Below are positions 34,981-43,649 of a stretch of 64,000 bases of DNA, piece after piece (the stretch's first letter is position 1; each line of letters starts with the position of its first letter). The translations under genes were made by a program, and so were the position numbers. This DNA comes from Spirochaetales bacterium Spiro_07 (GTDB lineage Bacteria; Spirochaetota; Spirochaetia; Treponematales; Treponemataceae), in NCBI GenBank assembly GCA_001603145.1, contig LVBI01000011.1, positions 1 to 64,000 on the forward strand. The letters are read 5' to 3'. The notes below the pieces were generated by a model. That model did no database searches. It saw nothing but the letters and a program-made list of their open reading frames with translations, and was not told where the DNA came from.

Positions 34981-35068
34981 CGGAGCAGGGGGGATTCGAA
35001 CCCCCGATATCCTTGTGGGATATAACTCCTTAGCAGGGAGCCACCTTCGGCCTCTCGGTCACCACTCC
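34981..35068 (-). tRNA. tRNA-Ser (GCT)
   Basis: An 88-nt tRNA with a long variable arm, as expected for serine. Acceptor GGAGTGG pairs with CTGCTCC, anticodon loop CTGCTAA gives GCT for AGC/AGU codons, discriminator G, no encoded CCA. Confidence 0.95.
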
Positions 35069-35105
35069 AAATTCTGCCAAATGGCAAAAATGCCGTACTT
35101 ATATT

Positions 35106-35190
35106 CGGAGCAGGGGGGATTCGAACCCCCGGATCCGTGAAGATCAACGGTTTTCAAGACCGCCGCTTTCGACCGCTCAGCCACCGCTCC
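35106..35190 (-). tRNA. tRNA-Ser (TGA)
   Basis: An 85-nt class II tRNA with acceptor GGAGCGG/CTGCTCC and anticodon loop CTTGAAA, giving TGA for UCA (and other UCN) codons. Its T-arm and 3' end are nearly identical to the neighbouring tRNA-Ser (GCT), suggesting duplication or gene conversion. It is the first gene of the unit, 16 nt downstream of the -10 box. Confidence 0.95.
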
Positions 35191-35205
35191 ATAAGGACGA
35201 TGACT

Positions 35206-35234
35206 ATAATATGTAACTTTCAAATTTATGTCAA
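35206..35234 (-). promoter_or_regulatory. Promoter of the tRNA-SRP RNA unit
   Basis: On the minus strand, -35 TTGACA (35234-35229, perfect), 17-nt spacer, -10 TATTAT (35211-35206). It precedes tRNA-Ser (TGA) and probably drives all four RNA genes. Confidence 0.8.
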
Positions 35235-35273
35235 GTAGTTTTCCCATTATTATGAAAAAACTGCCGGCGGCGG

Positions 35274-37010
35274 TCAGCGCTTCGGTTTTGAGCGGCTCAA
35301 CAGGTTGAATACGTCTTTGCGCTCAGGCACAGAGAAAATCGGCTCGCCTGTCGCTTCGTCGCTTCTGTAAGGCAGGTGCAGTTCAGATTCATAGGCATAG
35401 CTTTTCGGGTTGTTCATCCACCAGTCTAAGACAGAGAAAACTTCAGAAATAGCTTTTACAAGCGAGGCGTTTGTTGTGCCCAAAGGCGAGTTTGCCTCTA
35501 AAATAGAGGTAAGTCTTGAAGACGAGATATTTTCTATAGTAAATGAGAATTTCTTCCACGGGTTTTCTATGCCGGCGACAAAACCTCCCTGACTTCCGCT
35601 GTTGACCTTAATCGATTCGTTGATATTGTCAGAAAGCCAGTCAAAATAATGGGCAAGCCGAGAAACTTTTTTGAAGACCGGCATACTGCCGTATGCTGTT
35701 TCGTTTGATATGTAGCTCAAGTCAAATTTAAGATGCGGAAAAAATTCGCTCTTTTGAAGCCACATAATCGAAGATAAAGTCTTTATGGCATAAGGCGAAG
35801 TCTTGTAGTCGTTCTGGCTGTAAATGCGGTTCACATAGTCAAGCAGAGATGCAGCGTATTCTTTTTCAAAGACATTCATGCGCGAAAGATACCAGTCGCT
35901 TAAAGTGCGTTCAATTTCTTCGGCTTTCATCTGGACAGGGCAAGATGAATTTGTTGCAAGAAAGTCTATTGTGTGGCAGCCCGACAGTAAATCTTCGATT
36001 ATGCGCATTAAGATAACCGCAACTTGAAGCGGATTTTCTTTTGAAAGCACGTTGAAGCCTTCGGTAAAGCCGAACAAAGGCTGATAATACGGAAACATAT
36101 CGGGCATTTCTTCAAGATTAAGCCAGCCCGCCTCAGGGAACATTGCATCAAGCAGAGTTAAGCCGCTGTTTATAGACATATTTGCCTGTTTTACAGTCTC
36201 TGCATAAGCAGAAAGTTTTGCAGGCTGGGTCAAATCCGGAGTGCTGAAGTCTACCGGCTTAAACTCGCCCGGAAGGATTATATCTTCTTTTGTAAGCTTT
36301 AAAAATGCCAGCAGCCGTGTAATGTTTGTGTCTAGAAATTCCTGCATGCCCACGCAATAAGAAGAGCAGATGCGCATTAAAAGCGGGTAAATGCCGGTTG
36401 AAACAGCCCTGATGATGTAGTTCCACTCTAACTTTGCTTCTTCAATTGTACCGTGCAGCTGCGTAAGATTCGCATTTGTTTTGTCGTGAATTTCTGTAAA
36501 GGTTTTTTCAAGTATCTCGTTAAAAGTGCTCTCGCCGAGAAAAAGCATCTGAAGAAGCGGTTTGTAAATCATGTAAACAAACGGAATCATCTTCTCGACA
36601 GTCATGTTTTTTGCGTTCATCTGAAGATTGTCCAGTTCGTCGTTCAATGCCGCAACTTTCCATGAGCTAGCGGCGTTCAGTACGCGAAGCTGAATATTAG
36701 GTGCACGCCCGATTTTGTGCTGATATGCAGCCGGCATTGCAGAGATAAATCTTTTGATTACGGCTGTAAATTTCTGAATATGCATGAAGTAGTCGTTGAG
36801 TGTGTTCATTACGAAATAATCAGAGACTTTATCTGCGTCTTCAACTGTCTTCTGTGCGAAAAGTTTGGCGTGGCGTGTAATGCCTGTAGAAGCAAAAAGC
36901 TTGTCGAAATTGTTCCGTTCTGCATTGTCGATTGCCGGCAGAACTTTAGGCAGGCTTTCAAGCTCCCAAAAAAGTGCTGAATCGTTTTGCTGTACTGAAT
37001 TATCAGTCAT
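35274..37010 (-). CDS. Hypothetical protein, 578 residues
   Basis: Unrecognised. It is a mostly helical, soluble protein without signal peptide or clear membrane segments. It starts with an acidic stretch (MTDNSVQQNDSALFWELESLP) and ends with a basic tail (RSKPKR). No catalytic motif was seen. Relatives are, to my knowledge, confined to treponemes; this needs a search to confirm. GAGGAAATT precedes the ATG. The upstream neighbour, a DUF2804 protein on the same strand 39 nt away, may be in the same operon. Confidence 0.7.
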   Translation of the reverse strand: MTDNSVQQNDSALFWELESLPKVLPAIDNAERNNFDKLFASTGITRHAKLFAQKTVEDADKVSDYFVMNTLNDYFMHIQKFTAVIKRFISAMPAAYQHKIGRAPNIQLRVLNAASSWKVAALNDELDNLQMNAKNMTVEKMIPFVYMIYKPLLQMLFLGESTFNEILEKTFTEIHDKTNANLTQLHGTIEEAKLEWNYIIRAVSTGIYPLLMRICSSYCVGMQEFLDTNITRLLAFLKLTKEDIILPGEFKPVDFSTPDLTQPAKLSAYAETVKQANMSINSGLTLLDAMFPEAGWLNLEEMPDMFPYYQPLFGFTEGFNVLSKENPLQVAVILMRIIEDLLSGCHTIDFLATNSSCPVQMKAEEIERTLSDWYLSRMNVFEKEYAASLLDYVNRIYSQNDYKTSPYAIKTLSSIMWLQKSEFFPHLKFDLSYISNETAYGSMPVFKKVSRLAHYFDWLSDNINESIKVNSGSQGGFVAGIENPWKKFSFTIENISSSRLTSILEANSPLGTTNASLVKAISEVFSVLDWWMNNPKSYAYESELHLPYRSDEATGEPIFSVPERKDVFNLLSRSKPKR

Positions 37011-37049
37011 AATTTCCTCTTTTTCCCGTCTTGCTGTTGATCAATATTA

Positions 37050-38108
37050 TTAGTATCGGAGCTGTATTTTTTTTCCTATACCGGAGAAGTCTTTAAGTGA
37101 AATAGATTCACCTTTATTTGTCAGAAGCGTTCCTTCAAAGTTGCCGTAAAGCGTGTGGTAATTAGCATGAAGAATTAGCAGGCTCAAAGTGCGGTGCGAA
37201 TCTGATTCAGGATAAAAGATTAAATCAACCATACTCTCTGTATCCTGAATAACCCATGGACCTAAGATTCCTTTTGGGCGCGTAATCTTCACCGGCGGAA
37301 GCAGCGTAGCCTCGCCGTCTATAAACAGAACATTCTCGTTGTAATGATAAGTGTCGTTGCCGTCTAAATTTGAGCTGCAAATTTTAAACGAGATTTTTTT
37401 GCCTTCAAAAACGCCTAGCCCATAAAGTGCATTTGCCTTTGTGCGGAGCGGATAATAGGCCCGTCTTAATTCAAGCGTCATCAAGCCTTTTGAACCGTAT
37501 GTGCCCTGCTGTGTGCCTGTAAACACAATAGAGCCGGTTAAAGAGCCGGTTTTTAAAGCACTGGCCGCGCATCTGCGGTTTATCTGGGCTGGTGTTACAG
37601 AAGCAATTTCTGCGAAATCTTTCTGAGAACAGTCAACATTAAAGGCAGCTGCTATAGAAGGTCTTGTGCTGTCGCCTTTTAAGTTGATAAAAACTGAAAT
37701 ACGTTTTGCCGCGCTGCTCCAGTTTATTCTTATATAGCGTCTTTCACTGAATGAAATGCAGACAGACTGTTCTATAGATTTTGGCACAAATCTTTTATGC
37801 ATACATAAAACGCGTCTATACGGAAATTTTTGGCCTGTTTTTCTATCCCAAATGATTGTCTCTACAAGGGCAAAAATTGTTGAGTCGAAAATATCGATTA
37901 TGCCGGCGTATTCTTCTGTGACAAACGGACAGAACAAGTGCGCGCGTATCCGTAAATTTGTAATCCAATGAGGAATCGGCAGATCGCCGAATGGTCTTGC
38001 AATATTGCGGATATCAAGCTGTTTGAACGGCACTTTAAAAGTGCCGAAAACCGGCGCGCCGTTCTGTATTATTTTATCTGGTGTTTCAGAGAATGATCTT
38101 GTGTACAC
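37050..38108 (-). CDS. DUF2804 family protein
   Basis: A 352-residue protein matching my knowledge of DUF2804: lipocalin-like beta-rich architecture, GGRXW-like middle segments, and the C-terminal YGNFEGTLLTNKGESISLKD, with ESMVDLIFYPE near residue 291. The biochemical role of the family is unknown; lipid or small-hydrophobe binding has been suggested for the fold. The start is GTG 38108, with -10-like TAGAGT 5 nt upstream and no ribosome-binding site, again a possible leaderless start. A 131-bp compound palindrome separates it from the upstream GH5 gene. Confidence 0.7.
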   Translation of the reverse strand: MYTRSFSETPDKIIQNGAPVFGTFKVPFKQLDIRNIARPFGDLPIPHWITNLRIRAHLFCPFVTEEYAGIIDIFDSTIFALVETIIWDRKTGQKFPYRRVLCMHKRFVPKSIEQSVCISFSERRYIRINWSSAAKRISVFINLKGDSTRPSIAAAFNVDCSQKDFAEIASVTPAQINRRCAASALKTGSLTGSIVFTGTQQGTYGSKGLMTLELRRAYYPLRTKANALYGLGVFEGKKISFKICSSNLDGNDTYHYNENVLFIDGEATLLPPVKITRPKGILGPWVIQDTESMVDLIFYPESDSHRTLSLLILHANYHTLYGNFEGTLLTNKGESISLKDFSGIGKKIQLRY

Positions 38109-38173
38109 AATAAACTCTATTTTGTGGAGTCCGATTAGTATAAACTATAAAGACTGTATAAACAAGTATTACA

Positions 38174-38304
38174 GGTAATCTCTAAAGATTCACTTTCGTG
38201 ACTTTTTAGAGATTACCGACGAGTTGTAAATCGCTATAATGCCGCGATTTACAACATCGCATTTTCAAAGTTATCTCTAAAAACTGAGATTTTTAGAGAT
38301 TACC
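38174..38304. repeat. 131-bp compound palindrome
   Basis: GGTAATCTCTAAA (38174-38186) is inverted perfectly at 38205-38217 and again at 38292-38304. Between these lie a second perfect 12-bp stem GTTGTAAATCGC/GCGATTTACAAC (38223-38234 with 38244-38255) and the hairpin ATCTCTAAAAA/TTTTTAGAGAT (38273-38283 with 38290-38300). The whole element has inverted termini and alternative pairings. It ends directly before the stop codon of the upstream GH5 gene. Confidence 0.85.
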
Positions 38305-39345
38305 TTAAAGATACTTAAGCAGTTCTTCTCTTGCACCGTCAAGGCGCTTGTCGCTAAGCCCGAAATCCATTTCTTTATAGTTCCAGACGGCGCGGCCTAT
38401 TCCATGTTTGTTGAATGAATTTGAAATAAGCCTGAACCATTCGATTGTATCTGGAATATTTACCCTGTCGATTACGCCGTATTCTCCGCAATAAAGCCGC
38501 ACGTTTCTAGATTCTGCAATCTGCACAGCTTCGGCAAAAATTGTCTCGAAGTATGTTTCATCAACAGTCGCATCCGGTGCAAAACTGCGGAAAGAAGTTC
38601 CCTGCTGTCCGCATTTTTCTACTGTCATCTTTATGTAGTCAGAAAATTTTGATTTTATCGGAAAGCGGAAATCAGCATTCATTTTCTGAATCCATGTTGC
38701 ACCCTGATGCGTAAAAACAAGAGGTTCGTAGCAATGAAAGTTGTAGACTATGTTTTCATCGTAAGGCGGATCCAAGTCTTTTACAGAAGCAAGCGAATTG
38801 TTCCAGTAGCTGCCCACAAGAATTTTGGTTGCCGGCGCAAATTTGCGGATGCGCTCAATGCAGTTGCGTGCGATGTCGTTCCATTTTCTGCAGTAAGATT
38901 TGTCTGTTACTTCGTTCAAAAGCTCAAAGCAGATTTCTTTTTTTGTTCCGTCAAAAATATGGGCAAAGCGTGAGGCTAAATTATCCCAAAGTTTATAGAA
39001 ACGGTCTTGAAGCTGCTGGCTCTCAAAGAAGCCGCTTTCATTGTGGCCTGCATCAAAGGAATAACCTGCGGTTTTATGAAGGTCAAGAATCATGTTCAGG
39101 TTATATTTTTTGCACCATTCAGCTGCAATTTTTATGCGCTCATAGCCTGCCTCAATAGGTGTTCCGTCATCTGTTTCTACAAGATTATAATCTACAGGAA
39201 GCCTGATGTGATCCATGCCCCAGCTGCTGATTGTCTTAATGTCATCTTCTGTAATAAAAGTGTCGTAGCGCAATTGTGTGTGGTCACACTGCGAAAACCA
39301 TCCGCCGAGGTTAACCCCGTGCATAAATCCGTCAAATCTTTTCAT
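38305..39345 (-). CDS. GH5 family glucanase, cytoplasmic
   Basis: A 346-residue TIM-barrel glycoside hydrolase family 5 enzyme, probably a beta-glucanase or related beta-glycosidase. FMHGVNLGGWFSQ at the start, HIRLPVDYN near 52, LLNEV near 140 (acid/base Glu) and CGEYG near 285 (nucleophile Glu) are the family landmarks. No signal peptide is present, so it would act on oligosaccharides inside the cell. An upstream in-frame ATG at 39432 would add a basic 29-residue extension; neither start has a Shine-Dalgarno, and I prefer 39345 because the domain begins there. It shares the loop FTHQGA with the secreted GH5 enzyme at 41630. Confidence 0.87.
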   Translation of the reverse strand: MKRFDGFMHGVNLGGWFSQCDHTQLRYDTFITEDDIKTISSWGMDHIRLPVDYNLVETDDGTPIEAGYERIKIAAEWCKKYNLNMILDLHKTAGYSFDAGHNESGFFESQQLQDRFYKLWDNLASRFAHIFDGTKKEICFELLNEVTDKSYCRKWNDIARNCIERIRKFAPATKILVGSYWNNSLASVKDLDPPYDENIVYNFHCYEPLVFTHQGATWIQKMNADFRFPIKSKFSDYIKMTVEKCGQQGTSFRSFAPDATVDETYFETIFAEAVQIAESRNVRLYCGEYGVIDRVNIPDTIEWFRLISNSFNKHGIGRAVWNYKEMDFGLSDKRLDGAREELLKYL

Positions 39346-39484
39346 GCTTTTATTATGAGCTGAAATTCTGAATTTTTCAATTTGTTCAGCGCTATGTTTG
39401 CGTATTTTCTTGCGGAATTTGAATTTCAGCATTAAACTTTTATAAGCATTTTCTTAAAGGCTAAATTCAAGTTTTAGTGAAAAT

Positions 39485-39576
39485 GTCATTCCCGCGCCCG
39501 ATGTGGGAATCTGCTAATAAGGATTTGCAAATTTGCGCATGAAGATTGCCGGATAAATTCCGGCAATGACAAAGCT
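39485..39576. repeat. GTCATT...AATGAC repeat before the beta-CASP gene
   Basis: TGTCATTCCCGC...GTGGGAATCTGC and AGATTGCCGG...CCGGCAATGACA are the two facing hairpins. The element lies in the divergent gap between the GH5 gene and the beta-CASP nuclease gene, 13 nt before the start of the latter. Confidence 0.75.
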
Positions 39577-39588
39577 TCGGAGGTTTTT

Positions 39589-41001
39589 ATGGCAATCAGT
39601 TTTTATTCTTTAGGTGCGGCAGAAGAAGTAACAGGCTCTAAGCATGTTCTTGAGATTAACGGAAAGCCTCTATTGATTGACTGCGGTGCTTTTCAGGGCA
39701 CACGTGCAGAAGCAGACCGGAAAAACCGTGAATTCGATTTTGCGGCAGAAAAGCTTGAAACCGTTATTCTTACGCACGCGCATTATGACCATTGCGGTCT
39801 TTTGCCTGTGCTCACAAAGAAAGGCTTCAAGGGTAATATCTATGTTACACCGGCAACGCGCGACATTGCGAACCTTATAATGATGGATAGTGCGCACATT
39901 CAGGCACGCGATGCCGAATATTTGCGCAAGCAGGCCAAGAAGAAAGGCGAAAAATTCAACTGGGAACCGCTTTTCAAAGAAGAAGACGTTGTAAAGGCCG
40001 CCGACCAGATGGTTTCAATCTCTTATAACAGACCGATGTACATTGGGCCAGGCGTAAAGCTCGAATTTTTTGATGCGGGCCATATTCTTGGCTCTTCTTT
40101 TGCGCAGCTAGAAATCGATGACGGCGGCAAGCAGACGCGCGTGCTTTTTACAGGCGACTTAGGCCGAAAGAGCAAGCCGATTATCCGTAACCCTTCTACA
40201 GAAGTTGATGCACCGGACTATATCGTGCTTGAAAGCACTTACGGAAACCGCCGCCACGAGCATGTAAGGGAAGCTCTTGACGAGCTTGCCGCCATTGTTC
40301 AGCGCATAGAAGACAAGAAAGGCAAGCTGATTATTCCGTCTTTCGCAATTGAACGTACACAGGAGCTTATTTATTATTTCCATTTGCTCGTAGATGACGG
40401 CCGTATTTCAGAGATACCGATTTATGTTGACTCACCGATGGCGACAAACGCAACAAGTATTTTTCAGGTTCACCCTGAGTGTTACGATGAATCGATTCAT
40501 CAGGCATTTCTTGACCACCACAAGAACCCGTTCGGCTTTAACGCGCTTTCATTCGTTACGAGCGTAGACGAGTCTAAGGCGCTGAACAAGCAGGAAGGCC
40601 CGATGATTATCATAAGTGCTGACGGCATGTGCGAATTCGGGCGCGTTGTTCACCACCTTGCGAACAATATTTCTAACCCGAACAACACTGTGCTGCTTGT
40701 CGGCTATATGGCGCAGAACACGCTTGGCCGCCGCCTTATGAACAGAGAGCCTGAAGTAAAGATTATGGGCGACTGGATGAAGGTAAAAGCTTCTATTGAA
40801 AATATAAATGCTTTTTCTGCACACGCTGATTATGAAGAAACGCTCGAATGGCTTAAAGCTATAGATACTTCCCGCCTCAAGAAGATTTTCCTTGTGCACG
40901 GTGAACCAGACGCGCAAGACTTCTTGCAGAATTTCCTCAAAGAGAACGGCTTCCCGAACATCGAAATTGTGAAGTACGGTGCAAGCTATGATTTGGATTA
41001 G
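39589..41001 (+). CDS. MBL-fold beta-CASP RNA-processing nuclease
   Basis: A 470-residue metallo-beta-lactamase protein with the beta-CASP insert, related to archaeal/eukaryotic CPSF-type endonucleases. THAHYDHCG near 61-69 is the zinc motif, FTGDLG near 188 supplies the metal-bridging Asp, and the late motifs near SADGMCEFGRV, SAHADYEE and LVHGE complete the site. Probably acts on RNA; the natural substrate is unknown, and phosphodiesterases of this fold also exist. CGGAGG precedes the ATG. A strong terminator follows. Confidence 0.9.
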   Translation: MAISFYSLGAAEEVTGSKHVLEINGKPLLIDCGAFQGTRAEADRKNREFDFAAEKLETVILTHAHYDHCGLLPVLTKKGFKGNIYVTPATRDIANLIMMDSAHIQARDAEYLRKQAKKKGEKFNWEPLFKEEDVVKAADQMVSISYNRPMYIGPGVKLEFFDAGHILGSSFAQLEIDDGGKQTRVLFTGDLGRKSKPIIRNPSTEVDAPDYIVLESTYGNRRHEHVREALDELAAIVQRIEDKKGKLIIPSFAIERTQELIYYFHLLVDDGRISEIPIYVDSPMATNATSIFQVHPECYDESIHQAFLDHHKNPFGFNALSFVTSVDESKALNKQEGPMIIISADGMCEFGRVVHHLANNISNPNNTVLLVGYMAQNTLGRRLMNREPEVKIMGDWMKVKASIENINAFSAHADYEETLEWLKAIDTSRLKKIFLVHGEPDAQDFLQNFLKENGFPNIEIVKYGASYDLD

Positions 41002-41027
41002 AAAATTTGTAAAGTATTTTTGCTGAC

Positions 41028-41073
41028 AAAAGCGCTTTCTGTTTTTCAAAATTGAAAATAGGAAGCGCTTTTT
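41028..41073 (+). terminator. Terminator after the beta-CASP gene
   Basis: AAAAGCGCTTTC pairs with GGAAGCGCTTTTT (41028-41039 with about 41061-41073), the stem continuing inward through TTTTCAA/TTGAAAA. Confidence 0.85.
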
Positions 41074-41109
41074 AACGCTGTTTTTCCTCTTCCATTTATC
41101 TGAAAAAAT

Positions 41110-41421
41110 TTAGTTCAGCTTGTTTACAATTCGATTTATAAAGTCATAATCCCTATCAGAAAGAGATTCGAGTTTTTTGTTTAGTTCTTGTATATTTCTT
41201 TTCTTTTTAGGTGTTTCATAATCTTTTCCAAGTACAAGGGATTCTACAGAAACATTAAGAGCTTGTGCAATTTTTACAGCCAGTTCAGCCTGTGGCTGGC
41301 TTCCATTTTTTGTAAGGTAGTGGTCAATTGTATGTTTGCTTATACCCGTTCTGTCAGATAATTCTTTTACGGTTATATCCTGATAAGTCAATTCATCTTT
41401 TAAGTTTTCTCTAAATCCCAT
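41110..41421 (-). CDS. XRE-family HTH regulator
   Basis: A 103-residue protein. Residues 5-60 form a Cro/C1 helix-turn-helix (ITVKELSDRTGISKHTIDHYLTKNG in two parts around the turn). The tail NKKLESLSDRDYDFINRIVNKLN resembles the short dimerising tails of phage-like repressors. I chose ATG 41421; TATTCT ends 6 nt upstream, so this may be leaderless. The DNA between it and the secreted GH5 gene holds two ATATTGAGAT repeats and two TATTCAAAA repeats, candidate operators. It may control the GH5 gene. Confidence 0.78.
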   Translation of the reverse strand: MGFRENLKDELTYQDITVKELSDRTGISKHTIDHYLTKNGSQPQAELAVKIAQALNVSVESLVLGKDYETPKKKRNIQELNKKLESLSDRDYDFINRIVNKLN

Positions 41422-41430
41422 AACTATAGA

Positions 41431-41515
41431 ATATTGAGATATGGATAATTTTAATGTTTGACTATTCAAAATTCAATGATAAAATATGTTTTATATTGAG
41501 ATGTGAATATTCAAA
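41431..41515. promoter_or_regulatory. Repeated operator-like boxes between XRE and GH5 genes
   Basis: ATATTGAGATATG (41431-41443) recurs as ATATTGAGATGTG (41493-41505), and TATTCAAAA occurs near 41463 and 41508. Direct repeats next to a divergent regulator gene suggest binding sites, but the regulator's actual site is not known. Confidence 0.4.
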
Positions 41516-41534
41516 AATCATAACTTAATAATAC

Positions 41535-41601
41535 ATGTTAGGTTGATACCGTATTGCGCGGTACTTGCTGTTAGCAAGGTAAATCTTCCAACATTTTTTT
41601 T
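41535..41601 (+). promoter_or_regulatory. Structured three-way-junction leader
   Basis: Closing stem ATGTTAGG/CCAACAT (41535-41542 with 41588-41594, one bulge) encloses TACCG/CGGTA (41547-41551 with 41559-41563) and CTTGCT/AGCAAG (41564-41569 with 41573-41578). Eight T follow the closing stem. It stands before the secreted GH5 gene, so it could be an attenuator or riboswitch-like leader. It matches no riboswitch class that I know. Confidence 0.5.
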
Positions 41602-41629
41602 CATAATGAATAAAATCTAGGAGGATTTT

Positions 41630-43336
41630 ATGAAGAAAATTATTGCATTGGTTTTATTGTTTGCCGTGGTAACTTGCCTTTTTGCGGCAAAAGAAAAAGA
41701 AGTGCCCAAAGTTAATAAGGTTATGCCATTCACAAAAGGGCTTAATTTATCTATCTGGCTTGAAGTTCGCAATAACAGTATCTGGTTGTCTGAACTGTTT
41801 GGCAGACAGGATTTTGAGGACATAAAAAGTCTTGGTGTAGAAATTGTCCGTATTCCAATTTGGTTTGAAGAATTCAGTTCCGGCGAACCTGATTATATTG
41901 TTGAAGACTGGCTTTGGGAGAAAATTGACAATGCTGTTGAATGGTGCACAGAACTTGAAATGTACATGATTATCGATTTTCACAATGACTGTGGAGGTAA
42001 CACAAAAACAAGACCTGATATTGAAAAGGTTCTTTTAAAAATCTGGCCGCAGATTGCAGAACGTTATAAAGATTCAGGCAAATATGTTCTATACGAAATT
42101 ATGAATGAGCCGCATATGAAAAGCGGAAATATCGCAGCCGATGTTGCAAAATGGGGTAAAATTCAGGGCAATGTTTTGAAAAAAATCCGCGAGATAGACA
42201 AAACTCATACCGTAATTGTCGGTGCGGAAGATTGGGATTCTGTTACACAGCTTTTAAAGCTTCCTGACTACAAAGACGACAACATTATTCTAAATTTTCA
42301 TGATTATTCTCCTATGCTGTTCACACATCAGGGTGCAAGCTGGGCAGGATTGGAAAATGTCCGTCATATTCCTTTTCCATATTCAAAAGATAAAATGCCT
42401 GAAAAACCTAAAAATCAAGAAAAGCAAGGTTGGATAGACTCCATGTTTGAAAATTATAGAACAGAGGGAAGCGAAGCCTATCTTGTAAAACCGCTTGATG
42501 AAGCTGTTAAATTTGCAAACAAACGCGGTGTTGCCCTTATGTGCAATGAATGGGGCGTTGTTATGGATTATGCAGACAATGCAGAACGCTGTAATTGGTA
42601 CCGGCTTAAGGCAAAATGGATGGATGAGCGGAATATAAGCCGCGTAAGTTGGGACTACAGAGACAAAAACGGAGTATTTACGAATGACAGTTATTTTCCA
42701 ACAGAAGCCAGATTCCCCGAAGATTTGAACATAGAGCTTCTAGAAGCAATGGGCTTTAATGTTCCGTCTTTAGAACCACGCTCAAGACCTTCTTGGTTTG
42801 AAAATGCTCAAAAGAGCGGTGATTATACAATCTATAAAAACGGCTCTGCCAAAGGTATATATATAACAGGTTTCAGAACCAATACAAAAGATTCAGAAAA
42901 TGATGAAACCTACATCTATGTTGCAAAGGCAAATCCATATAAATTTGTCGGTTGGTCATTCGATAAAGCTTGCGATCTTTCAAATCTTGTAAATAGCGGA
43001 AAATCACTTGAATTTGAAATTCGCTCTAATCAAAAAAACTTGAATCTGTTAGTTTACTTTATGGATAAAGAAATTAAAGGCTCAGGTAAAGCAAACTATC
43101 CATGGAGATGTCAGACAACAATAAATGATAAGCTTGTTCCTGCTGACGGCAAATGGCACAAAGTAAGCATTCCGCTTAAAGATTTTTATGATGTCGGTGC
43201 ATGGAGCAATTACGAGAGTAAATGGTATAACGCAGAAGGTTTATTCAGTTGGTCAAAAGTTAATGAACTTAGGTTTGACTTCGGCGAAAGAGGTCTCCAA
43301 AACGAGGTGTCAATCCGCAACATCGCCATACGCTAA
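41630..43336 (+). CDS. Secreted GH5 endoglucanase with C-terminal CBM
   Basis: A 568-residue exported enzyme. Residues 1-20 are a signal peptide (LVLLFAVVTCLFAA). The GH5 barrel spans about 30-375: HNDCGG near 120, IMNEPH near 156-161 (acid/base Glu) and CNEWG near 305 (nucleophile Glu). Residues about 395-568 form a beta-rich module (WSFDKACDLSN, LEFEIRSNQ, WHKVSIPLKDF) resembling CBM11-like carbohydrate-binding domains. Likely attacks beta-1,4-glucan or mixed-linkage glucan outside the cytoplasm, with the intracellular GH5 upstream finishing oligosaccharides. AGGAGG lies before the ATG. A terminator follows at 43359. Confidence 0.88.
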   Translation: MKKIIALVLLFAVVTCLFAAKEKEVPKVNKVMPFTKGLNLSIWLEVRNNSIWLSELFGRQDFEDIKSLGVEIVRIPIWFEEFSSGEPDYIVEDWLWEKIDNAVEWCTELEMYMIIDFHNDCGGNTKTRPDIEKVLLKIWPQIAERYKDSGKYVLYEIMNEPHMKSGNIAADVAKWGKIQGNVLKKIREIDKTHTVIVGAEDWDSVTQLLKLPDYKDDNIILNFHDYSPMLFTHQGASWAGLENVRHIPFPYSKDKMPEKPKNQEKQGWIDSMFENYRTEGSEAYLVKPLDEAVKFANKRGVALMCNEWGVVMDYADNAERCNWYRLKAKWMDERNISRVSWDYRDKNGVFTNDSYFPTEARFPEDLNIELLEAMGFNVPSLEPRSRPSWFENAQKSGDYTIYKNGSAKGIYITGFRTNTKDSENDETYIYVAKANPYKFVGWSFDKACDLSNLVNSGKSLEFEIRSNQKNLNLLVYFMDKEIKGSGKANYPWRCQTTINDKLVPADGKWHKVSIPLKDFYDVGAWSNYESKWYNAEGLFSWSKVNELRFDFGERGLQNEVSIRNIAIR

Positions 43337-43358
43337 ACAAGCCTTAAATCTGTACAAT

Positions 43359-43391
43359 AAAGCAGCTTTCATTCCGAAAGCTGCTTTTTTT
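43359..43391 (+). terminator. Terminator after the secreted GH5 gene
   Basis: AAAGCAGCTTTC (43359-43370) pairs perfectly with GAAAGCTGCTTT (43376-43387), loop ATTCC, then a T-run. Confidence 0.92.
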
Positions 43392-43448
43392 GTAAGATAT
43401 TCAATTTGAGTTATATGTGCTATAATACAAGTCAATGGAGATGCAAAT

Positions 43449-43649
43449 ATGAGATTACGGGTAATTTTAGAATATGATGAAGCTGTAAATGCATGGGCAG
43501 CATATTGTCCTGAATTGCCTGGAATCAATTCTTGTGGTGCAACTCAAGAAGAGGCTTCTAAAAATTTTAAAGAAGCCGCTGAATTATTTTTTGAACCTTC
43601 AGATTTTATAGTTCCTGCAAAATCAAAAGTTTTGCAAATGGTTGTCTAA
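43449..43649 (+). CDS. hicB: HicB-family antitoxin
   Basis: A 66-residue degenerate RNase H-like HicB domain: VILEYDEAVNAWAAYCPELPGINSCGATQEEASKNFKEA is the family core (read around the ELPG turn). Short HicB proteins of this type lack a separate C-terminal DNA-binding helix, so autoregulation may rely on the complex. TGGAG precedes the ATG, and TATAAT lies about 30 nt upstream. The stop codon directly abuts the hicA start. The order antitoxin then toxin is opposite to E. coli hicAB but common elsewhere. Confidence 0.85.
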   Translation: MRLRVILEYDEAVNAWAAYCPELPGINSCGATQEEASKNFKEAAELFFEPSDFIVPAKSKVLQMVV

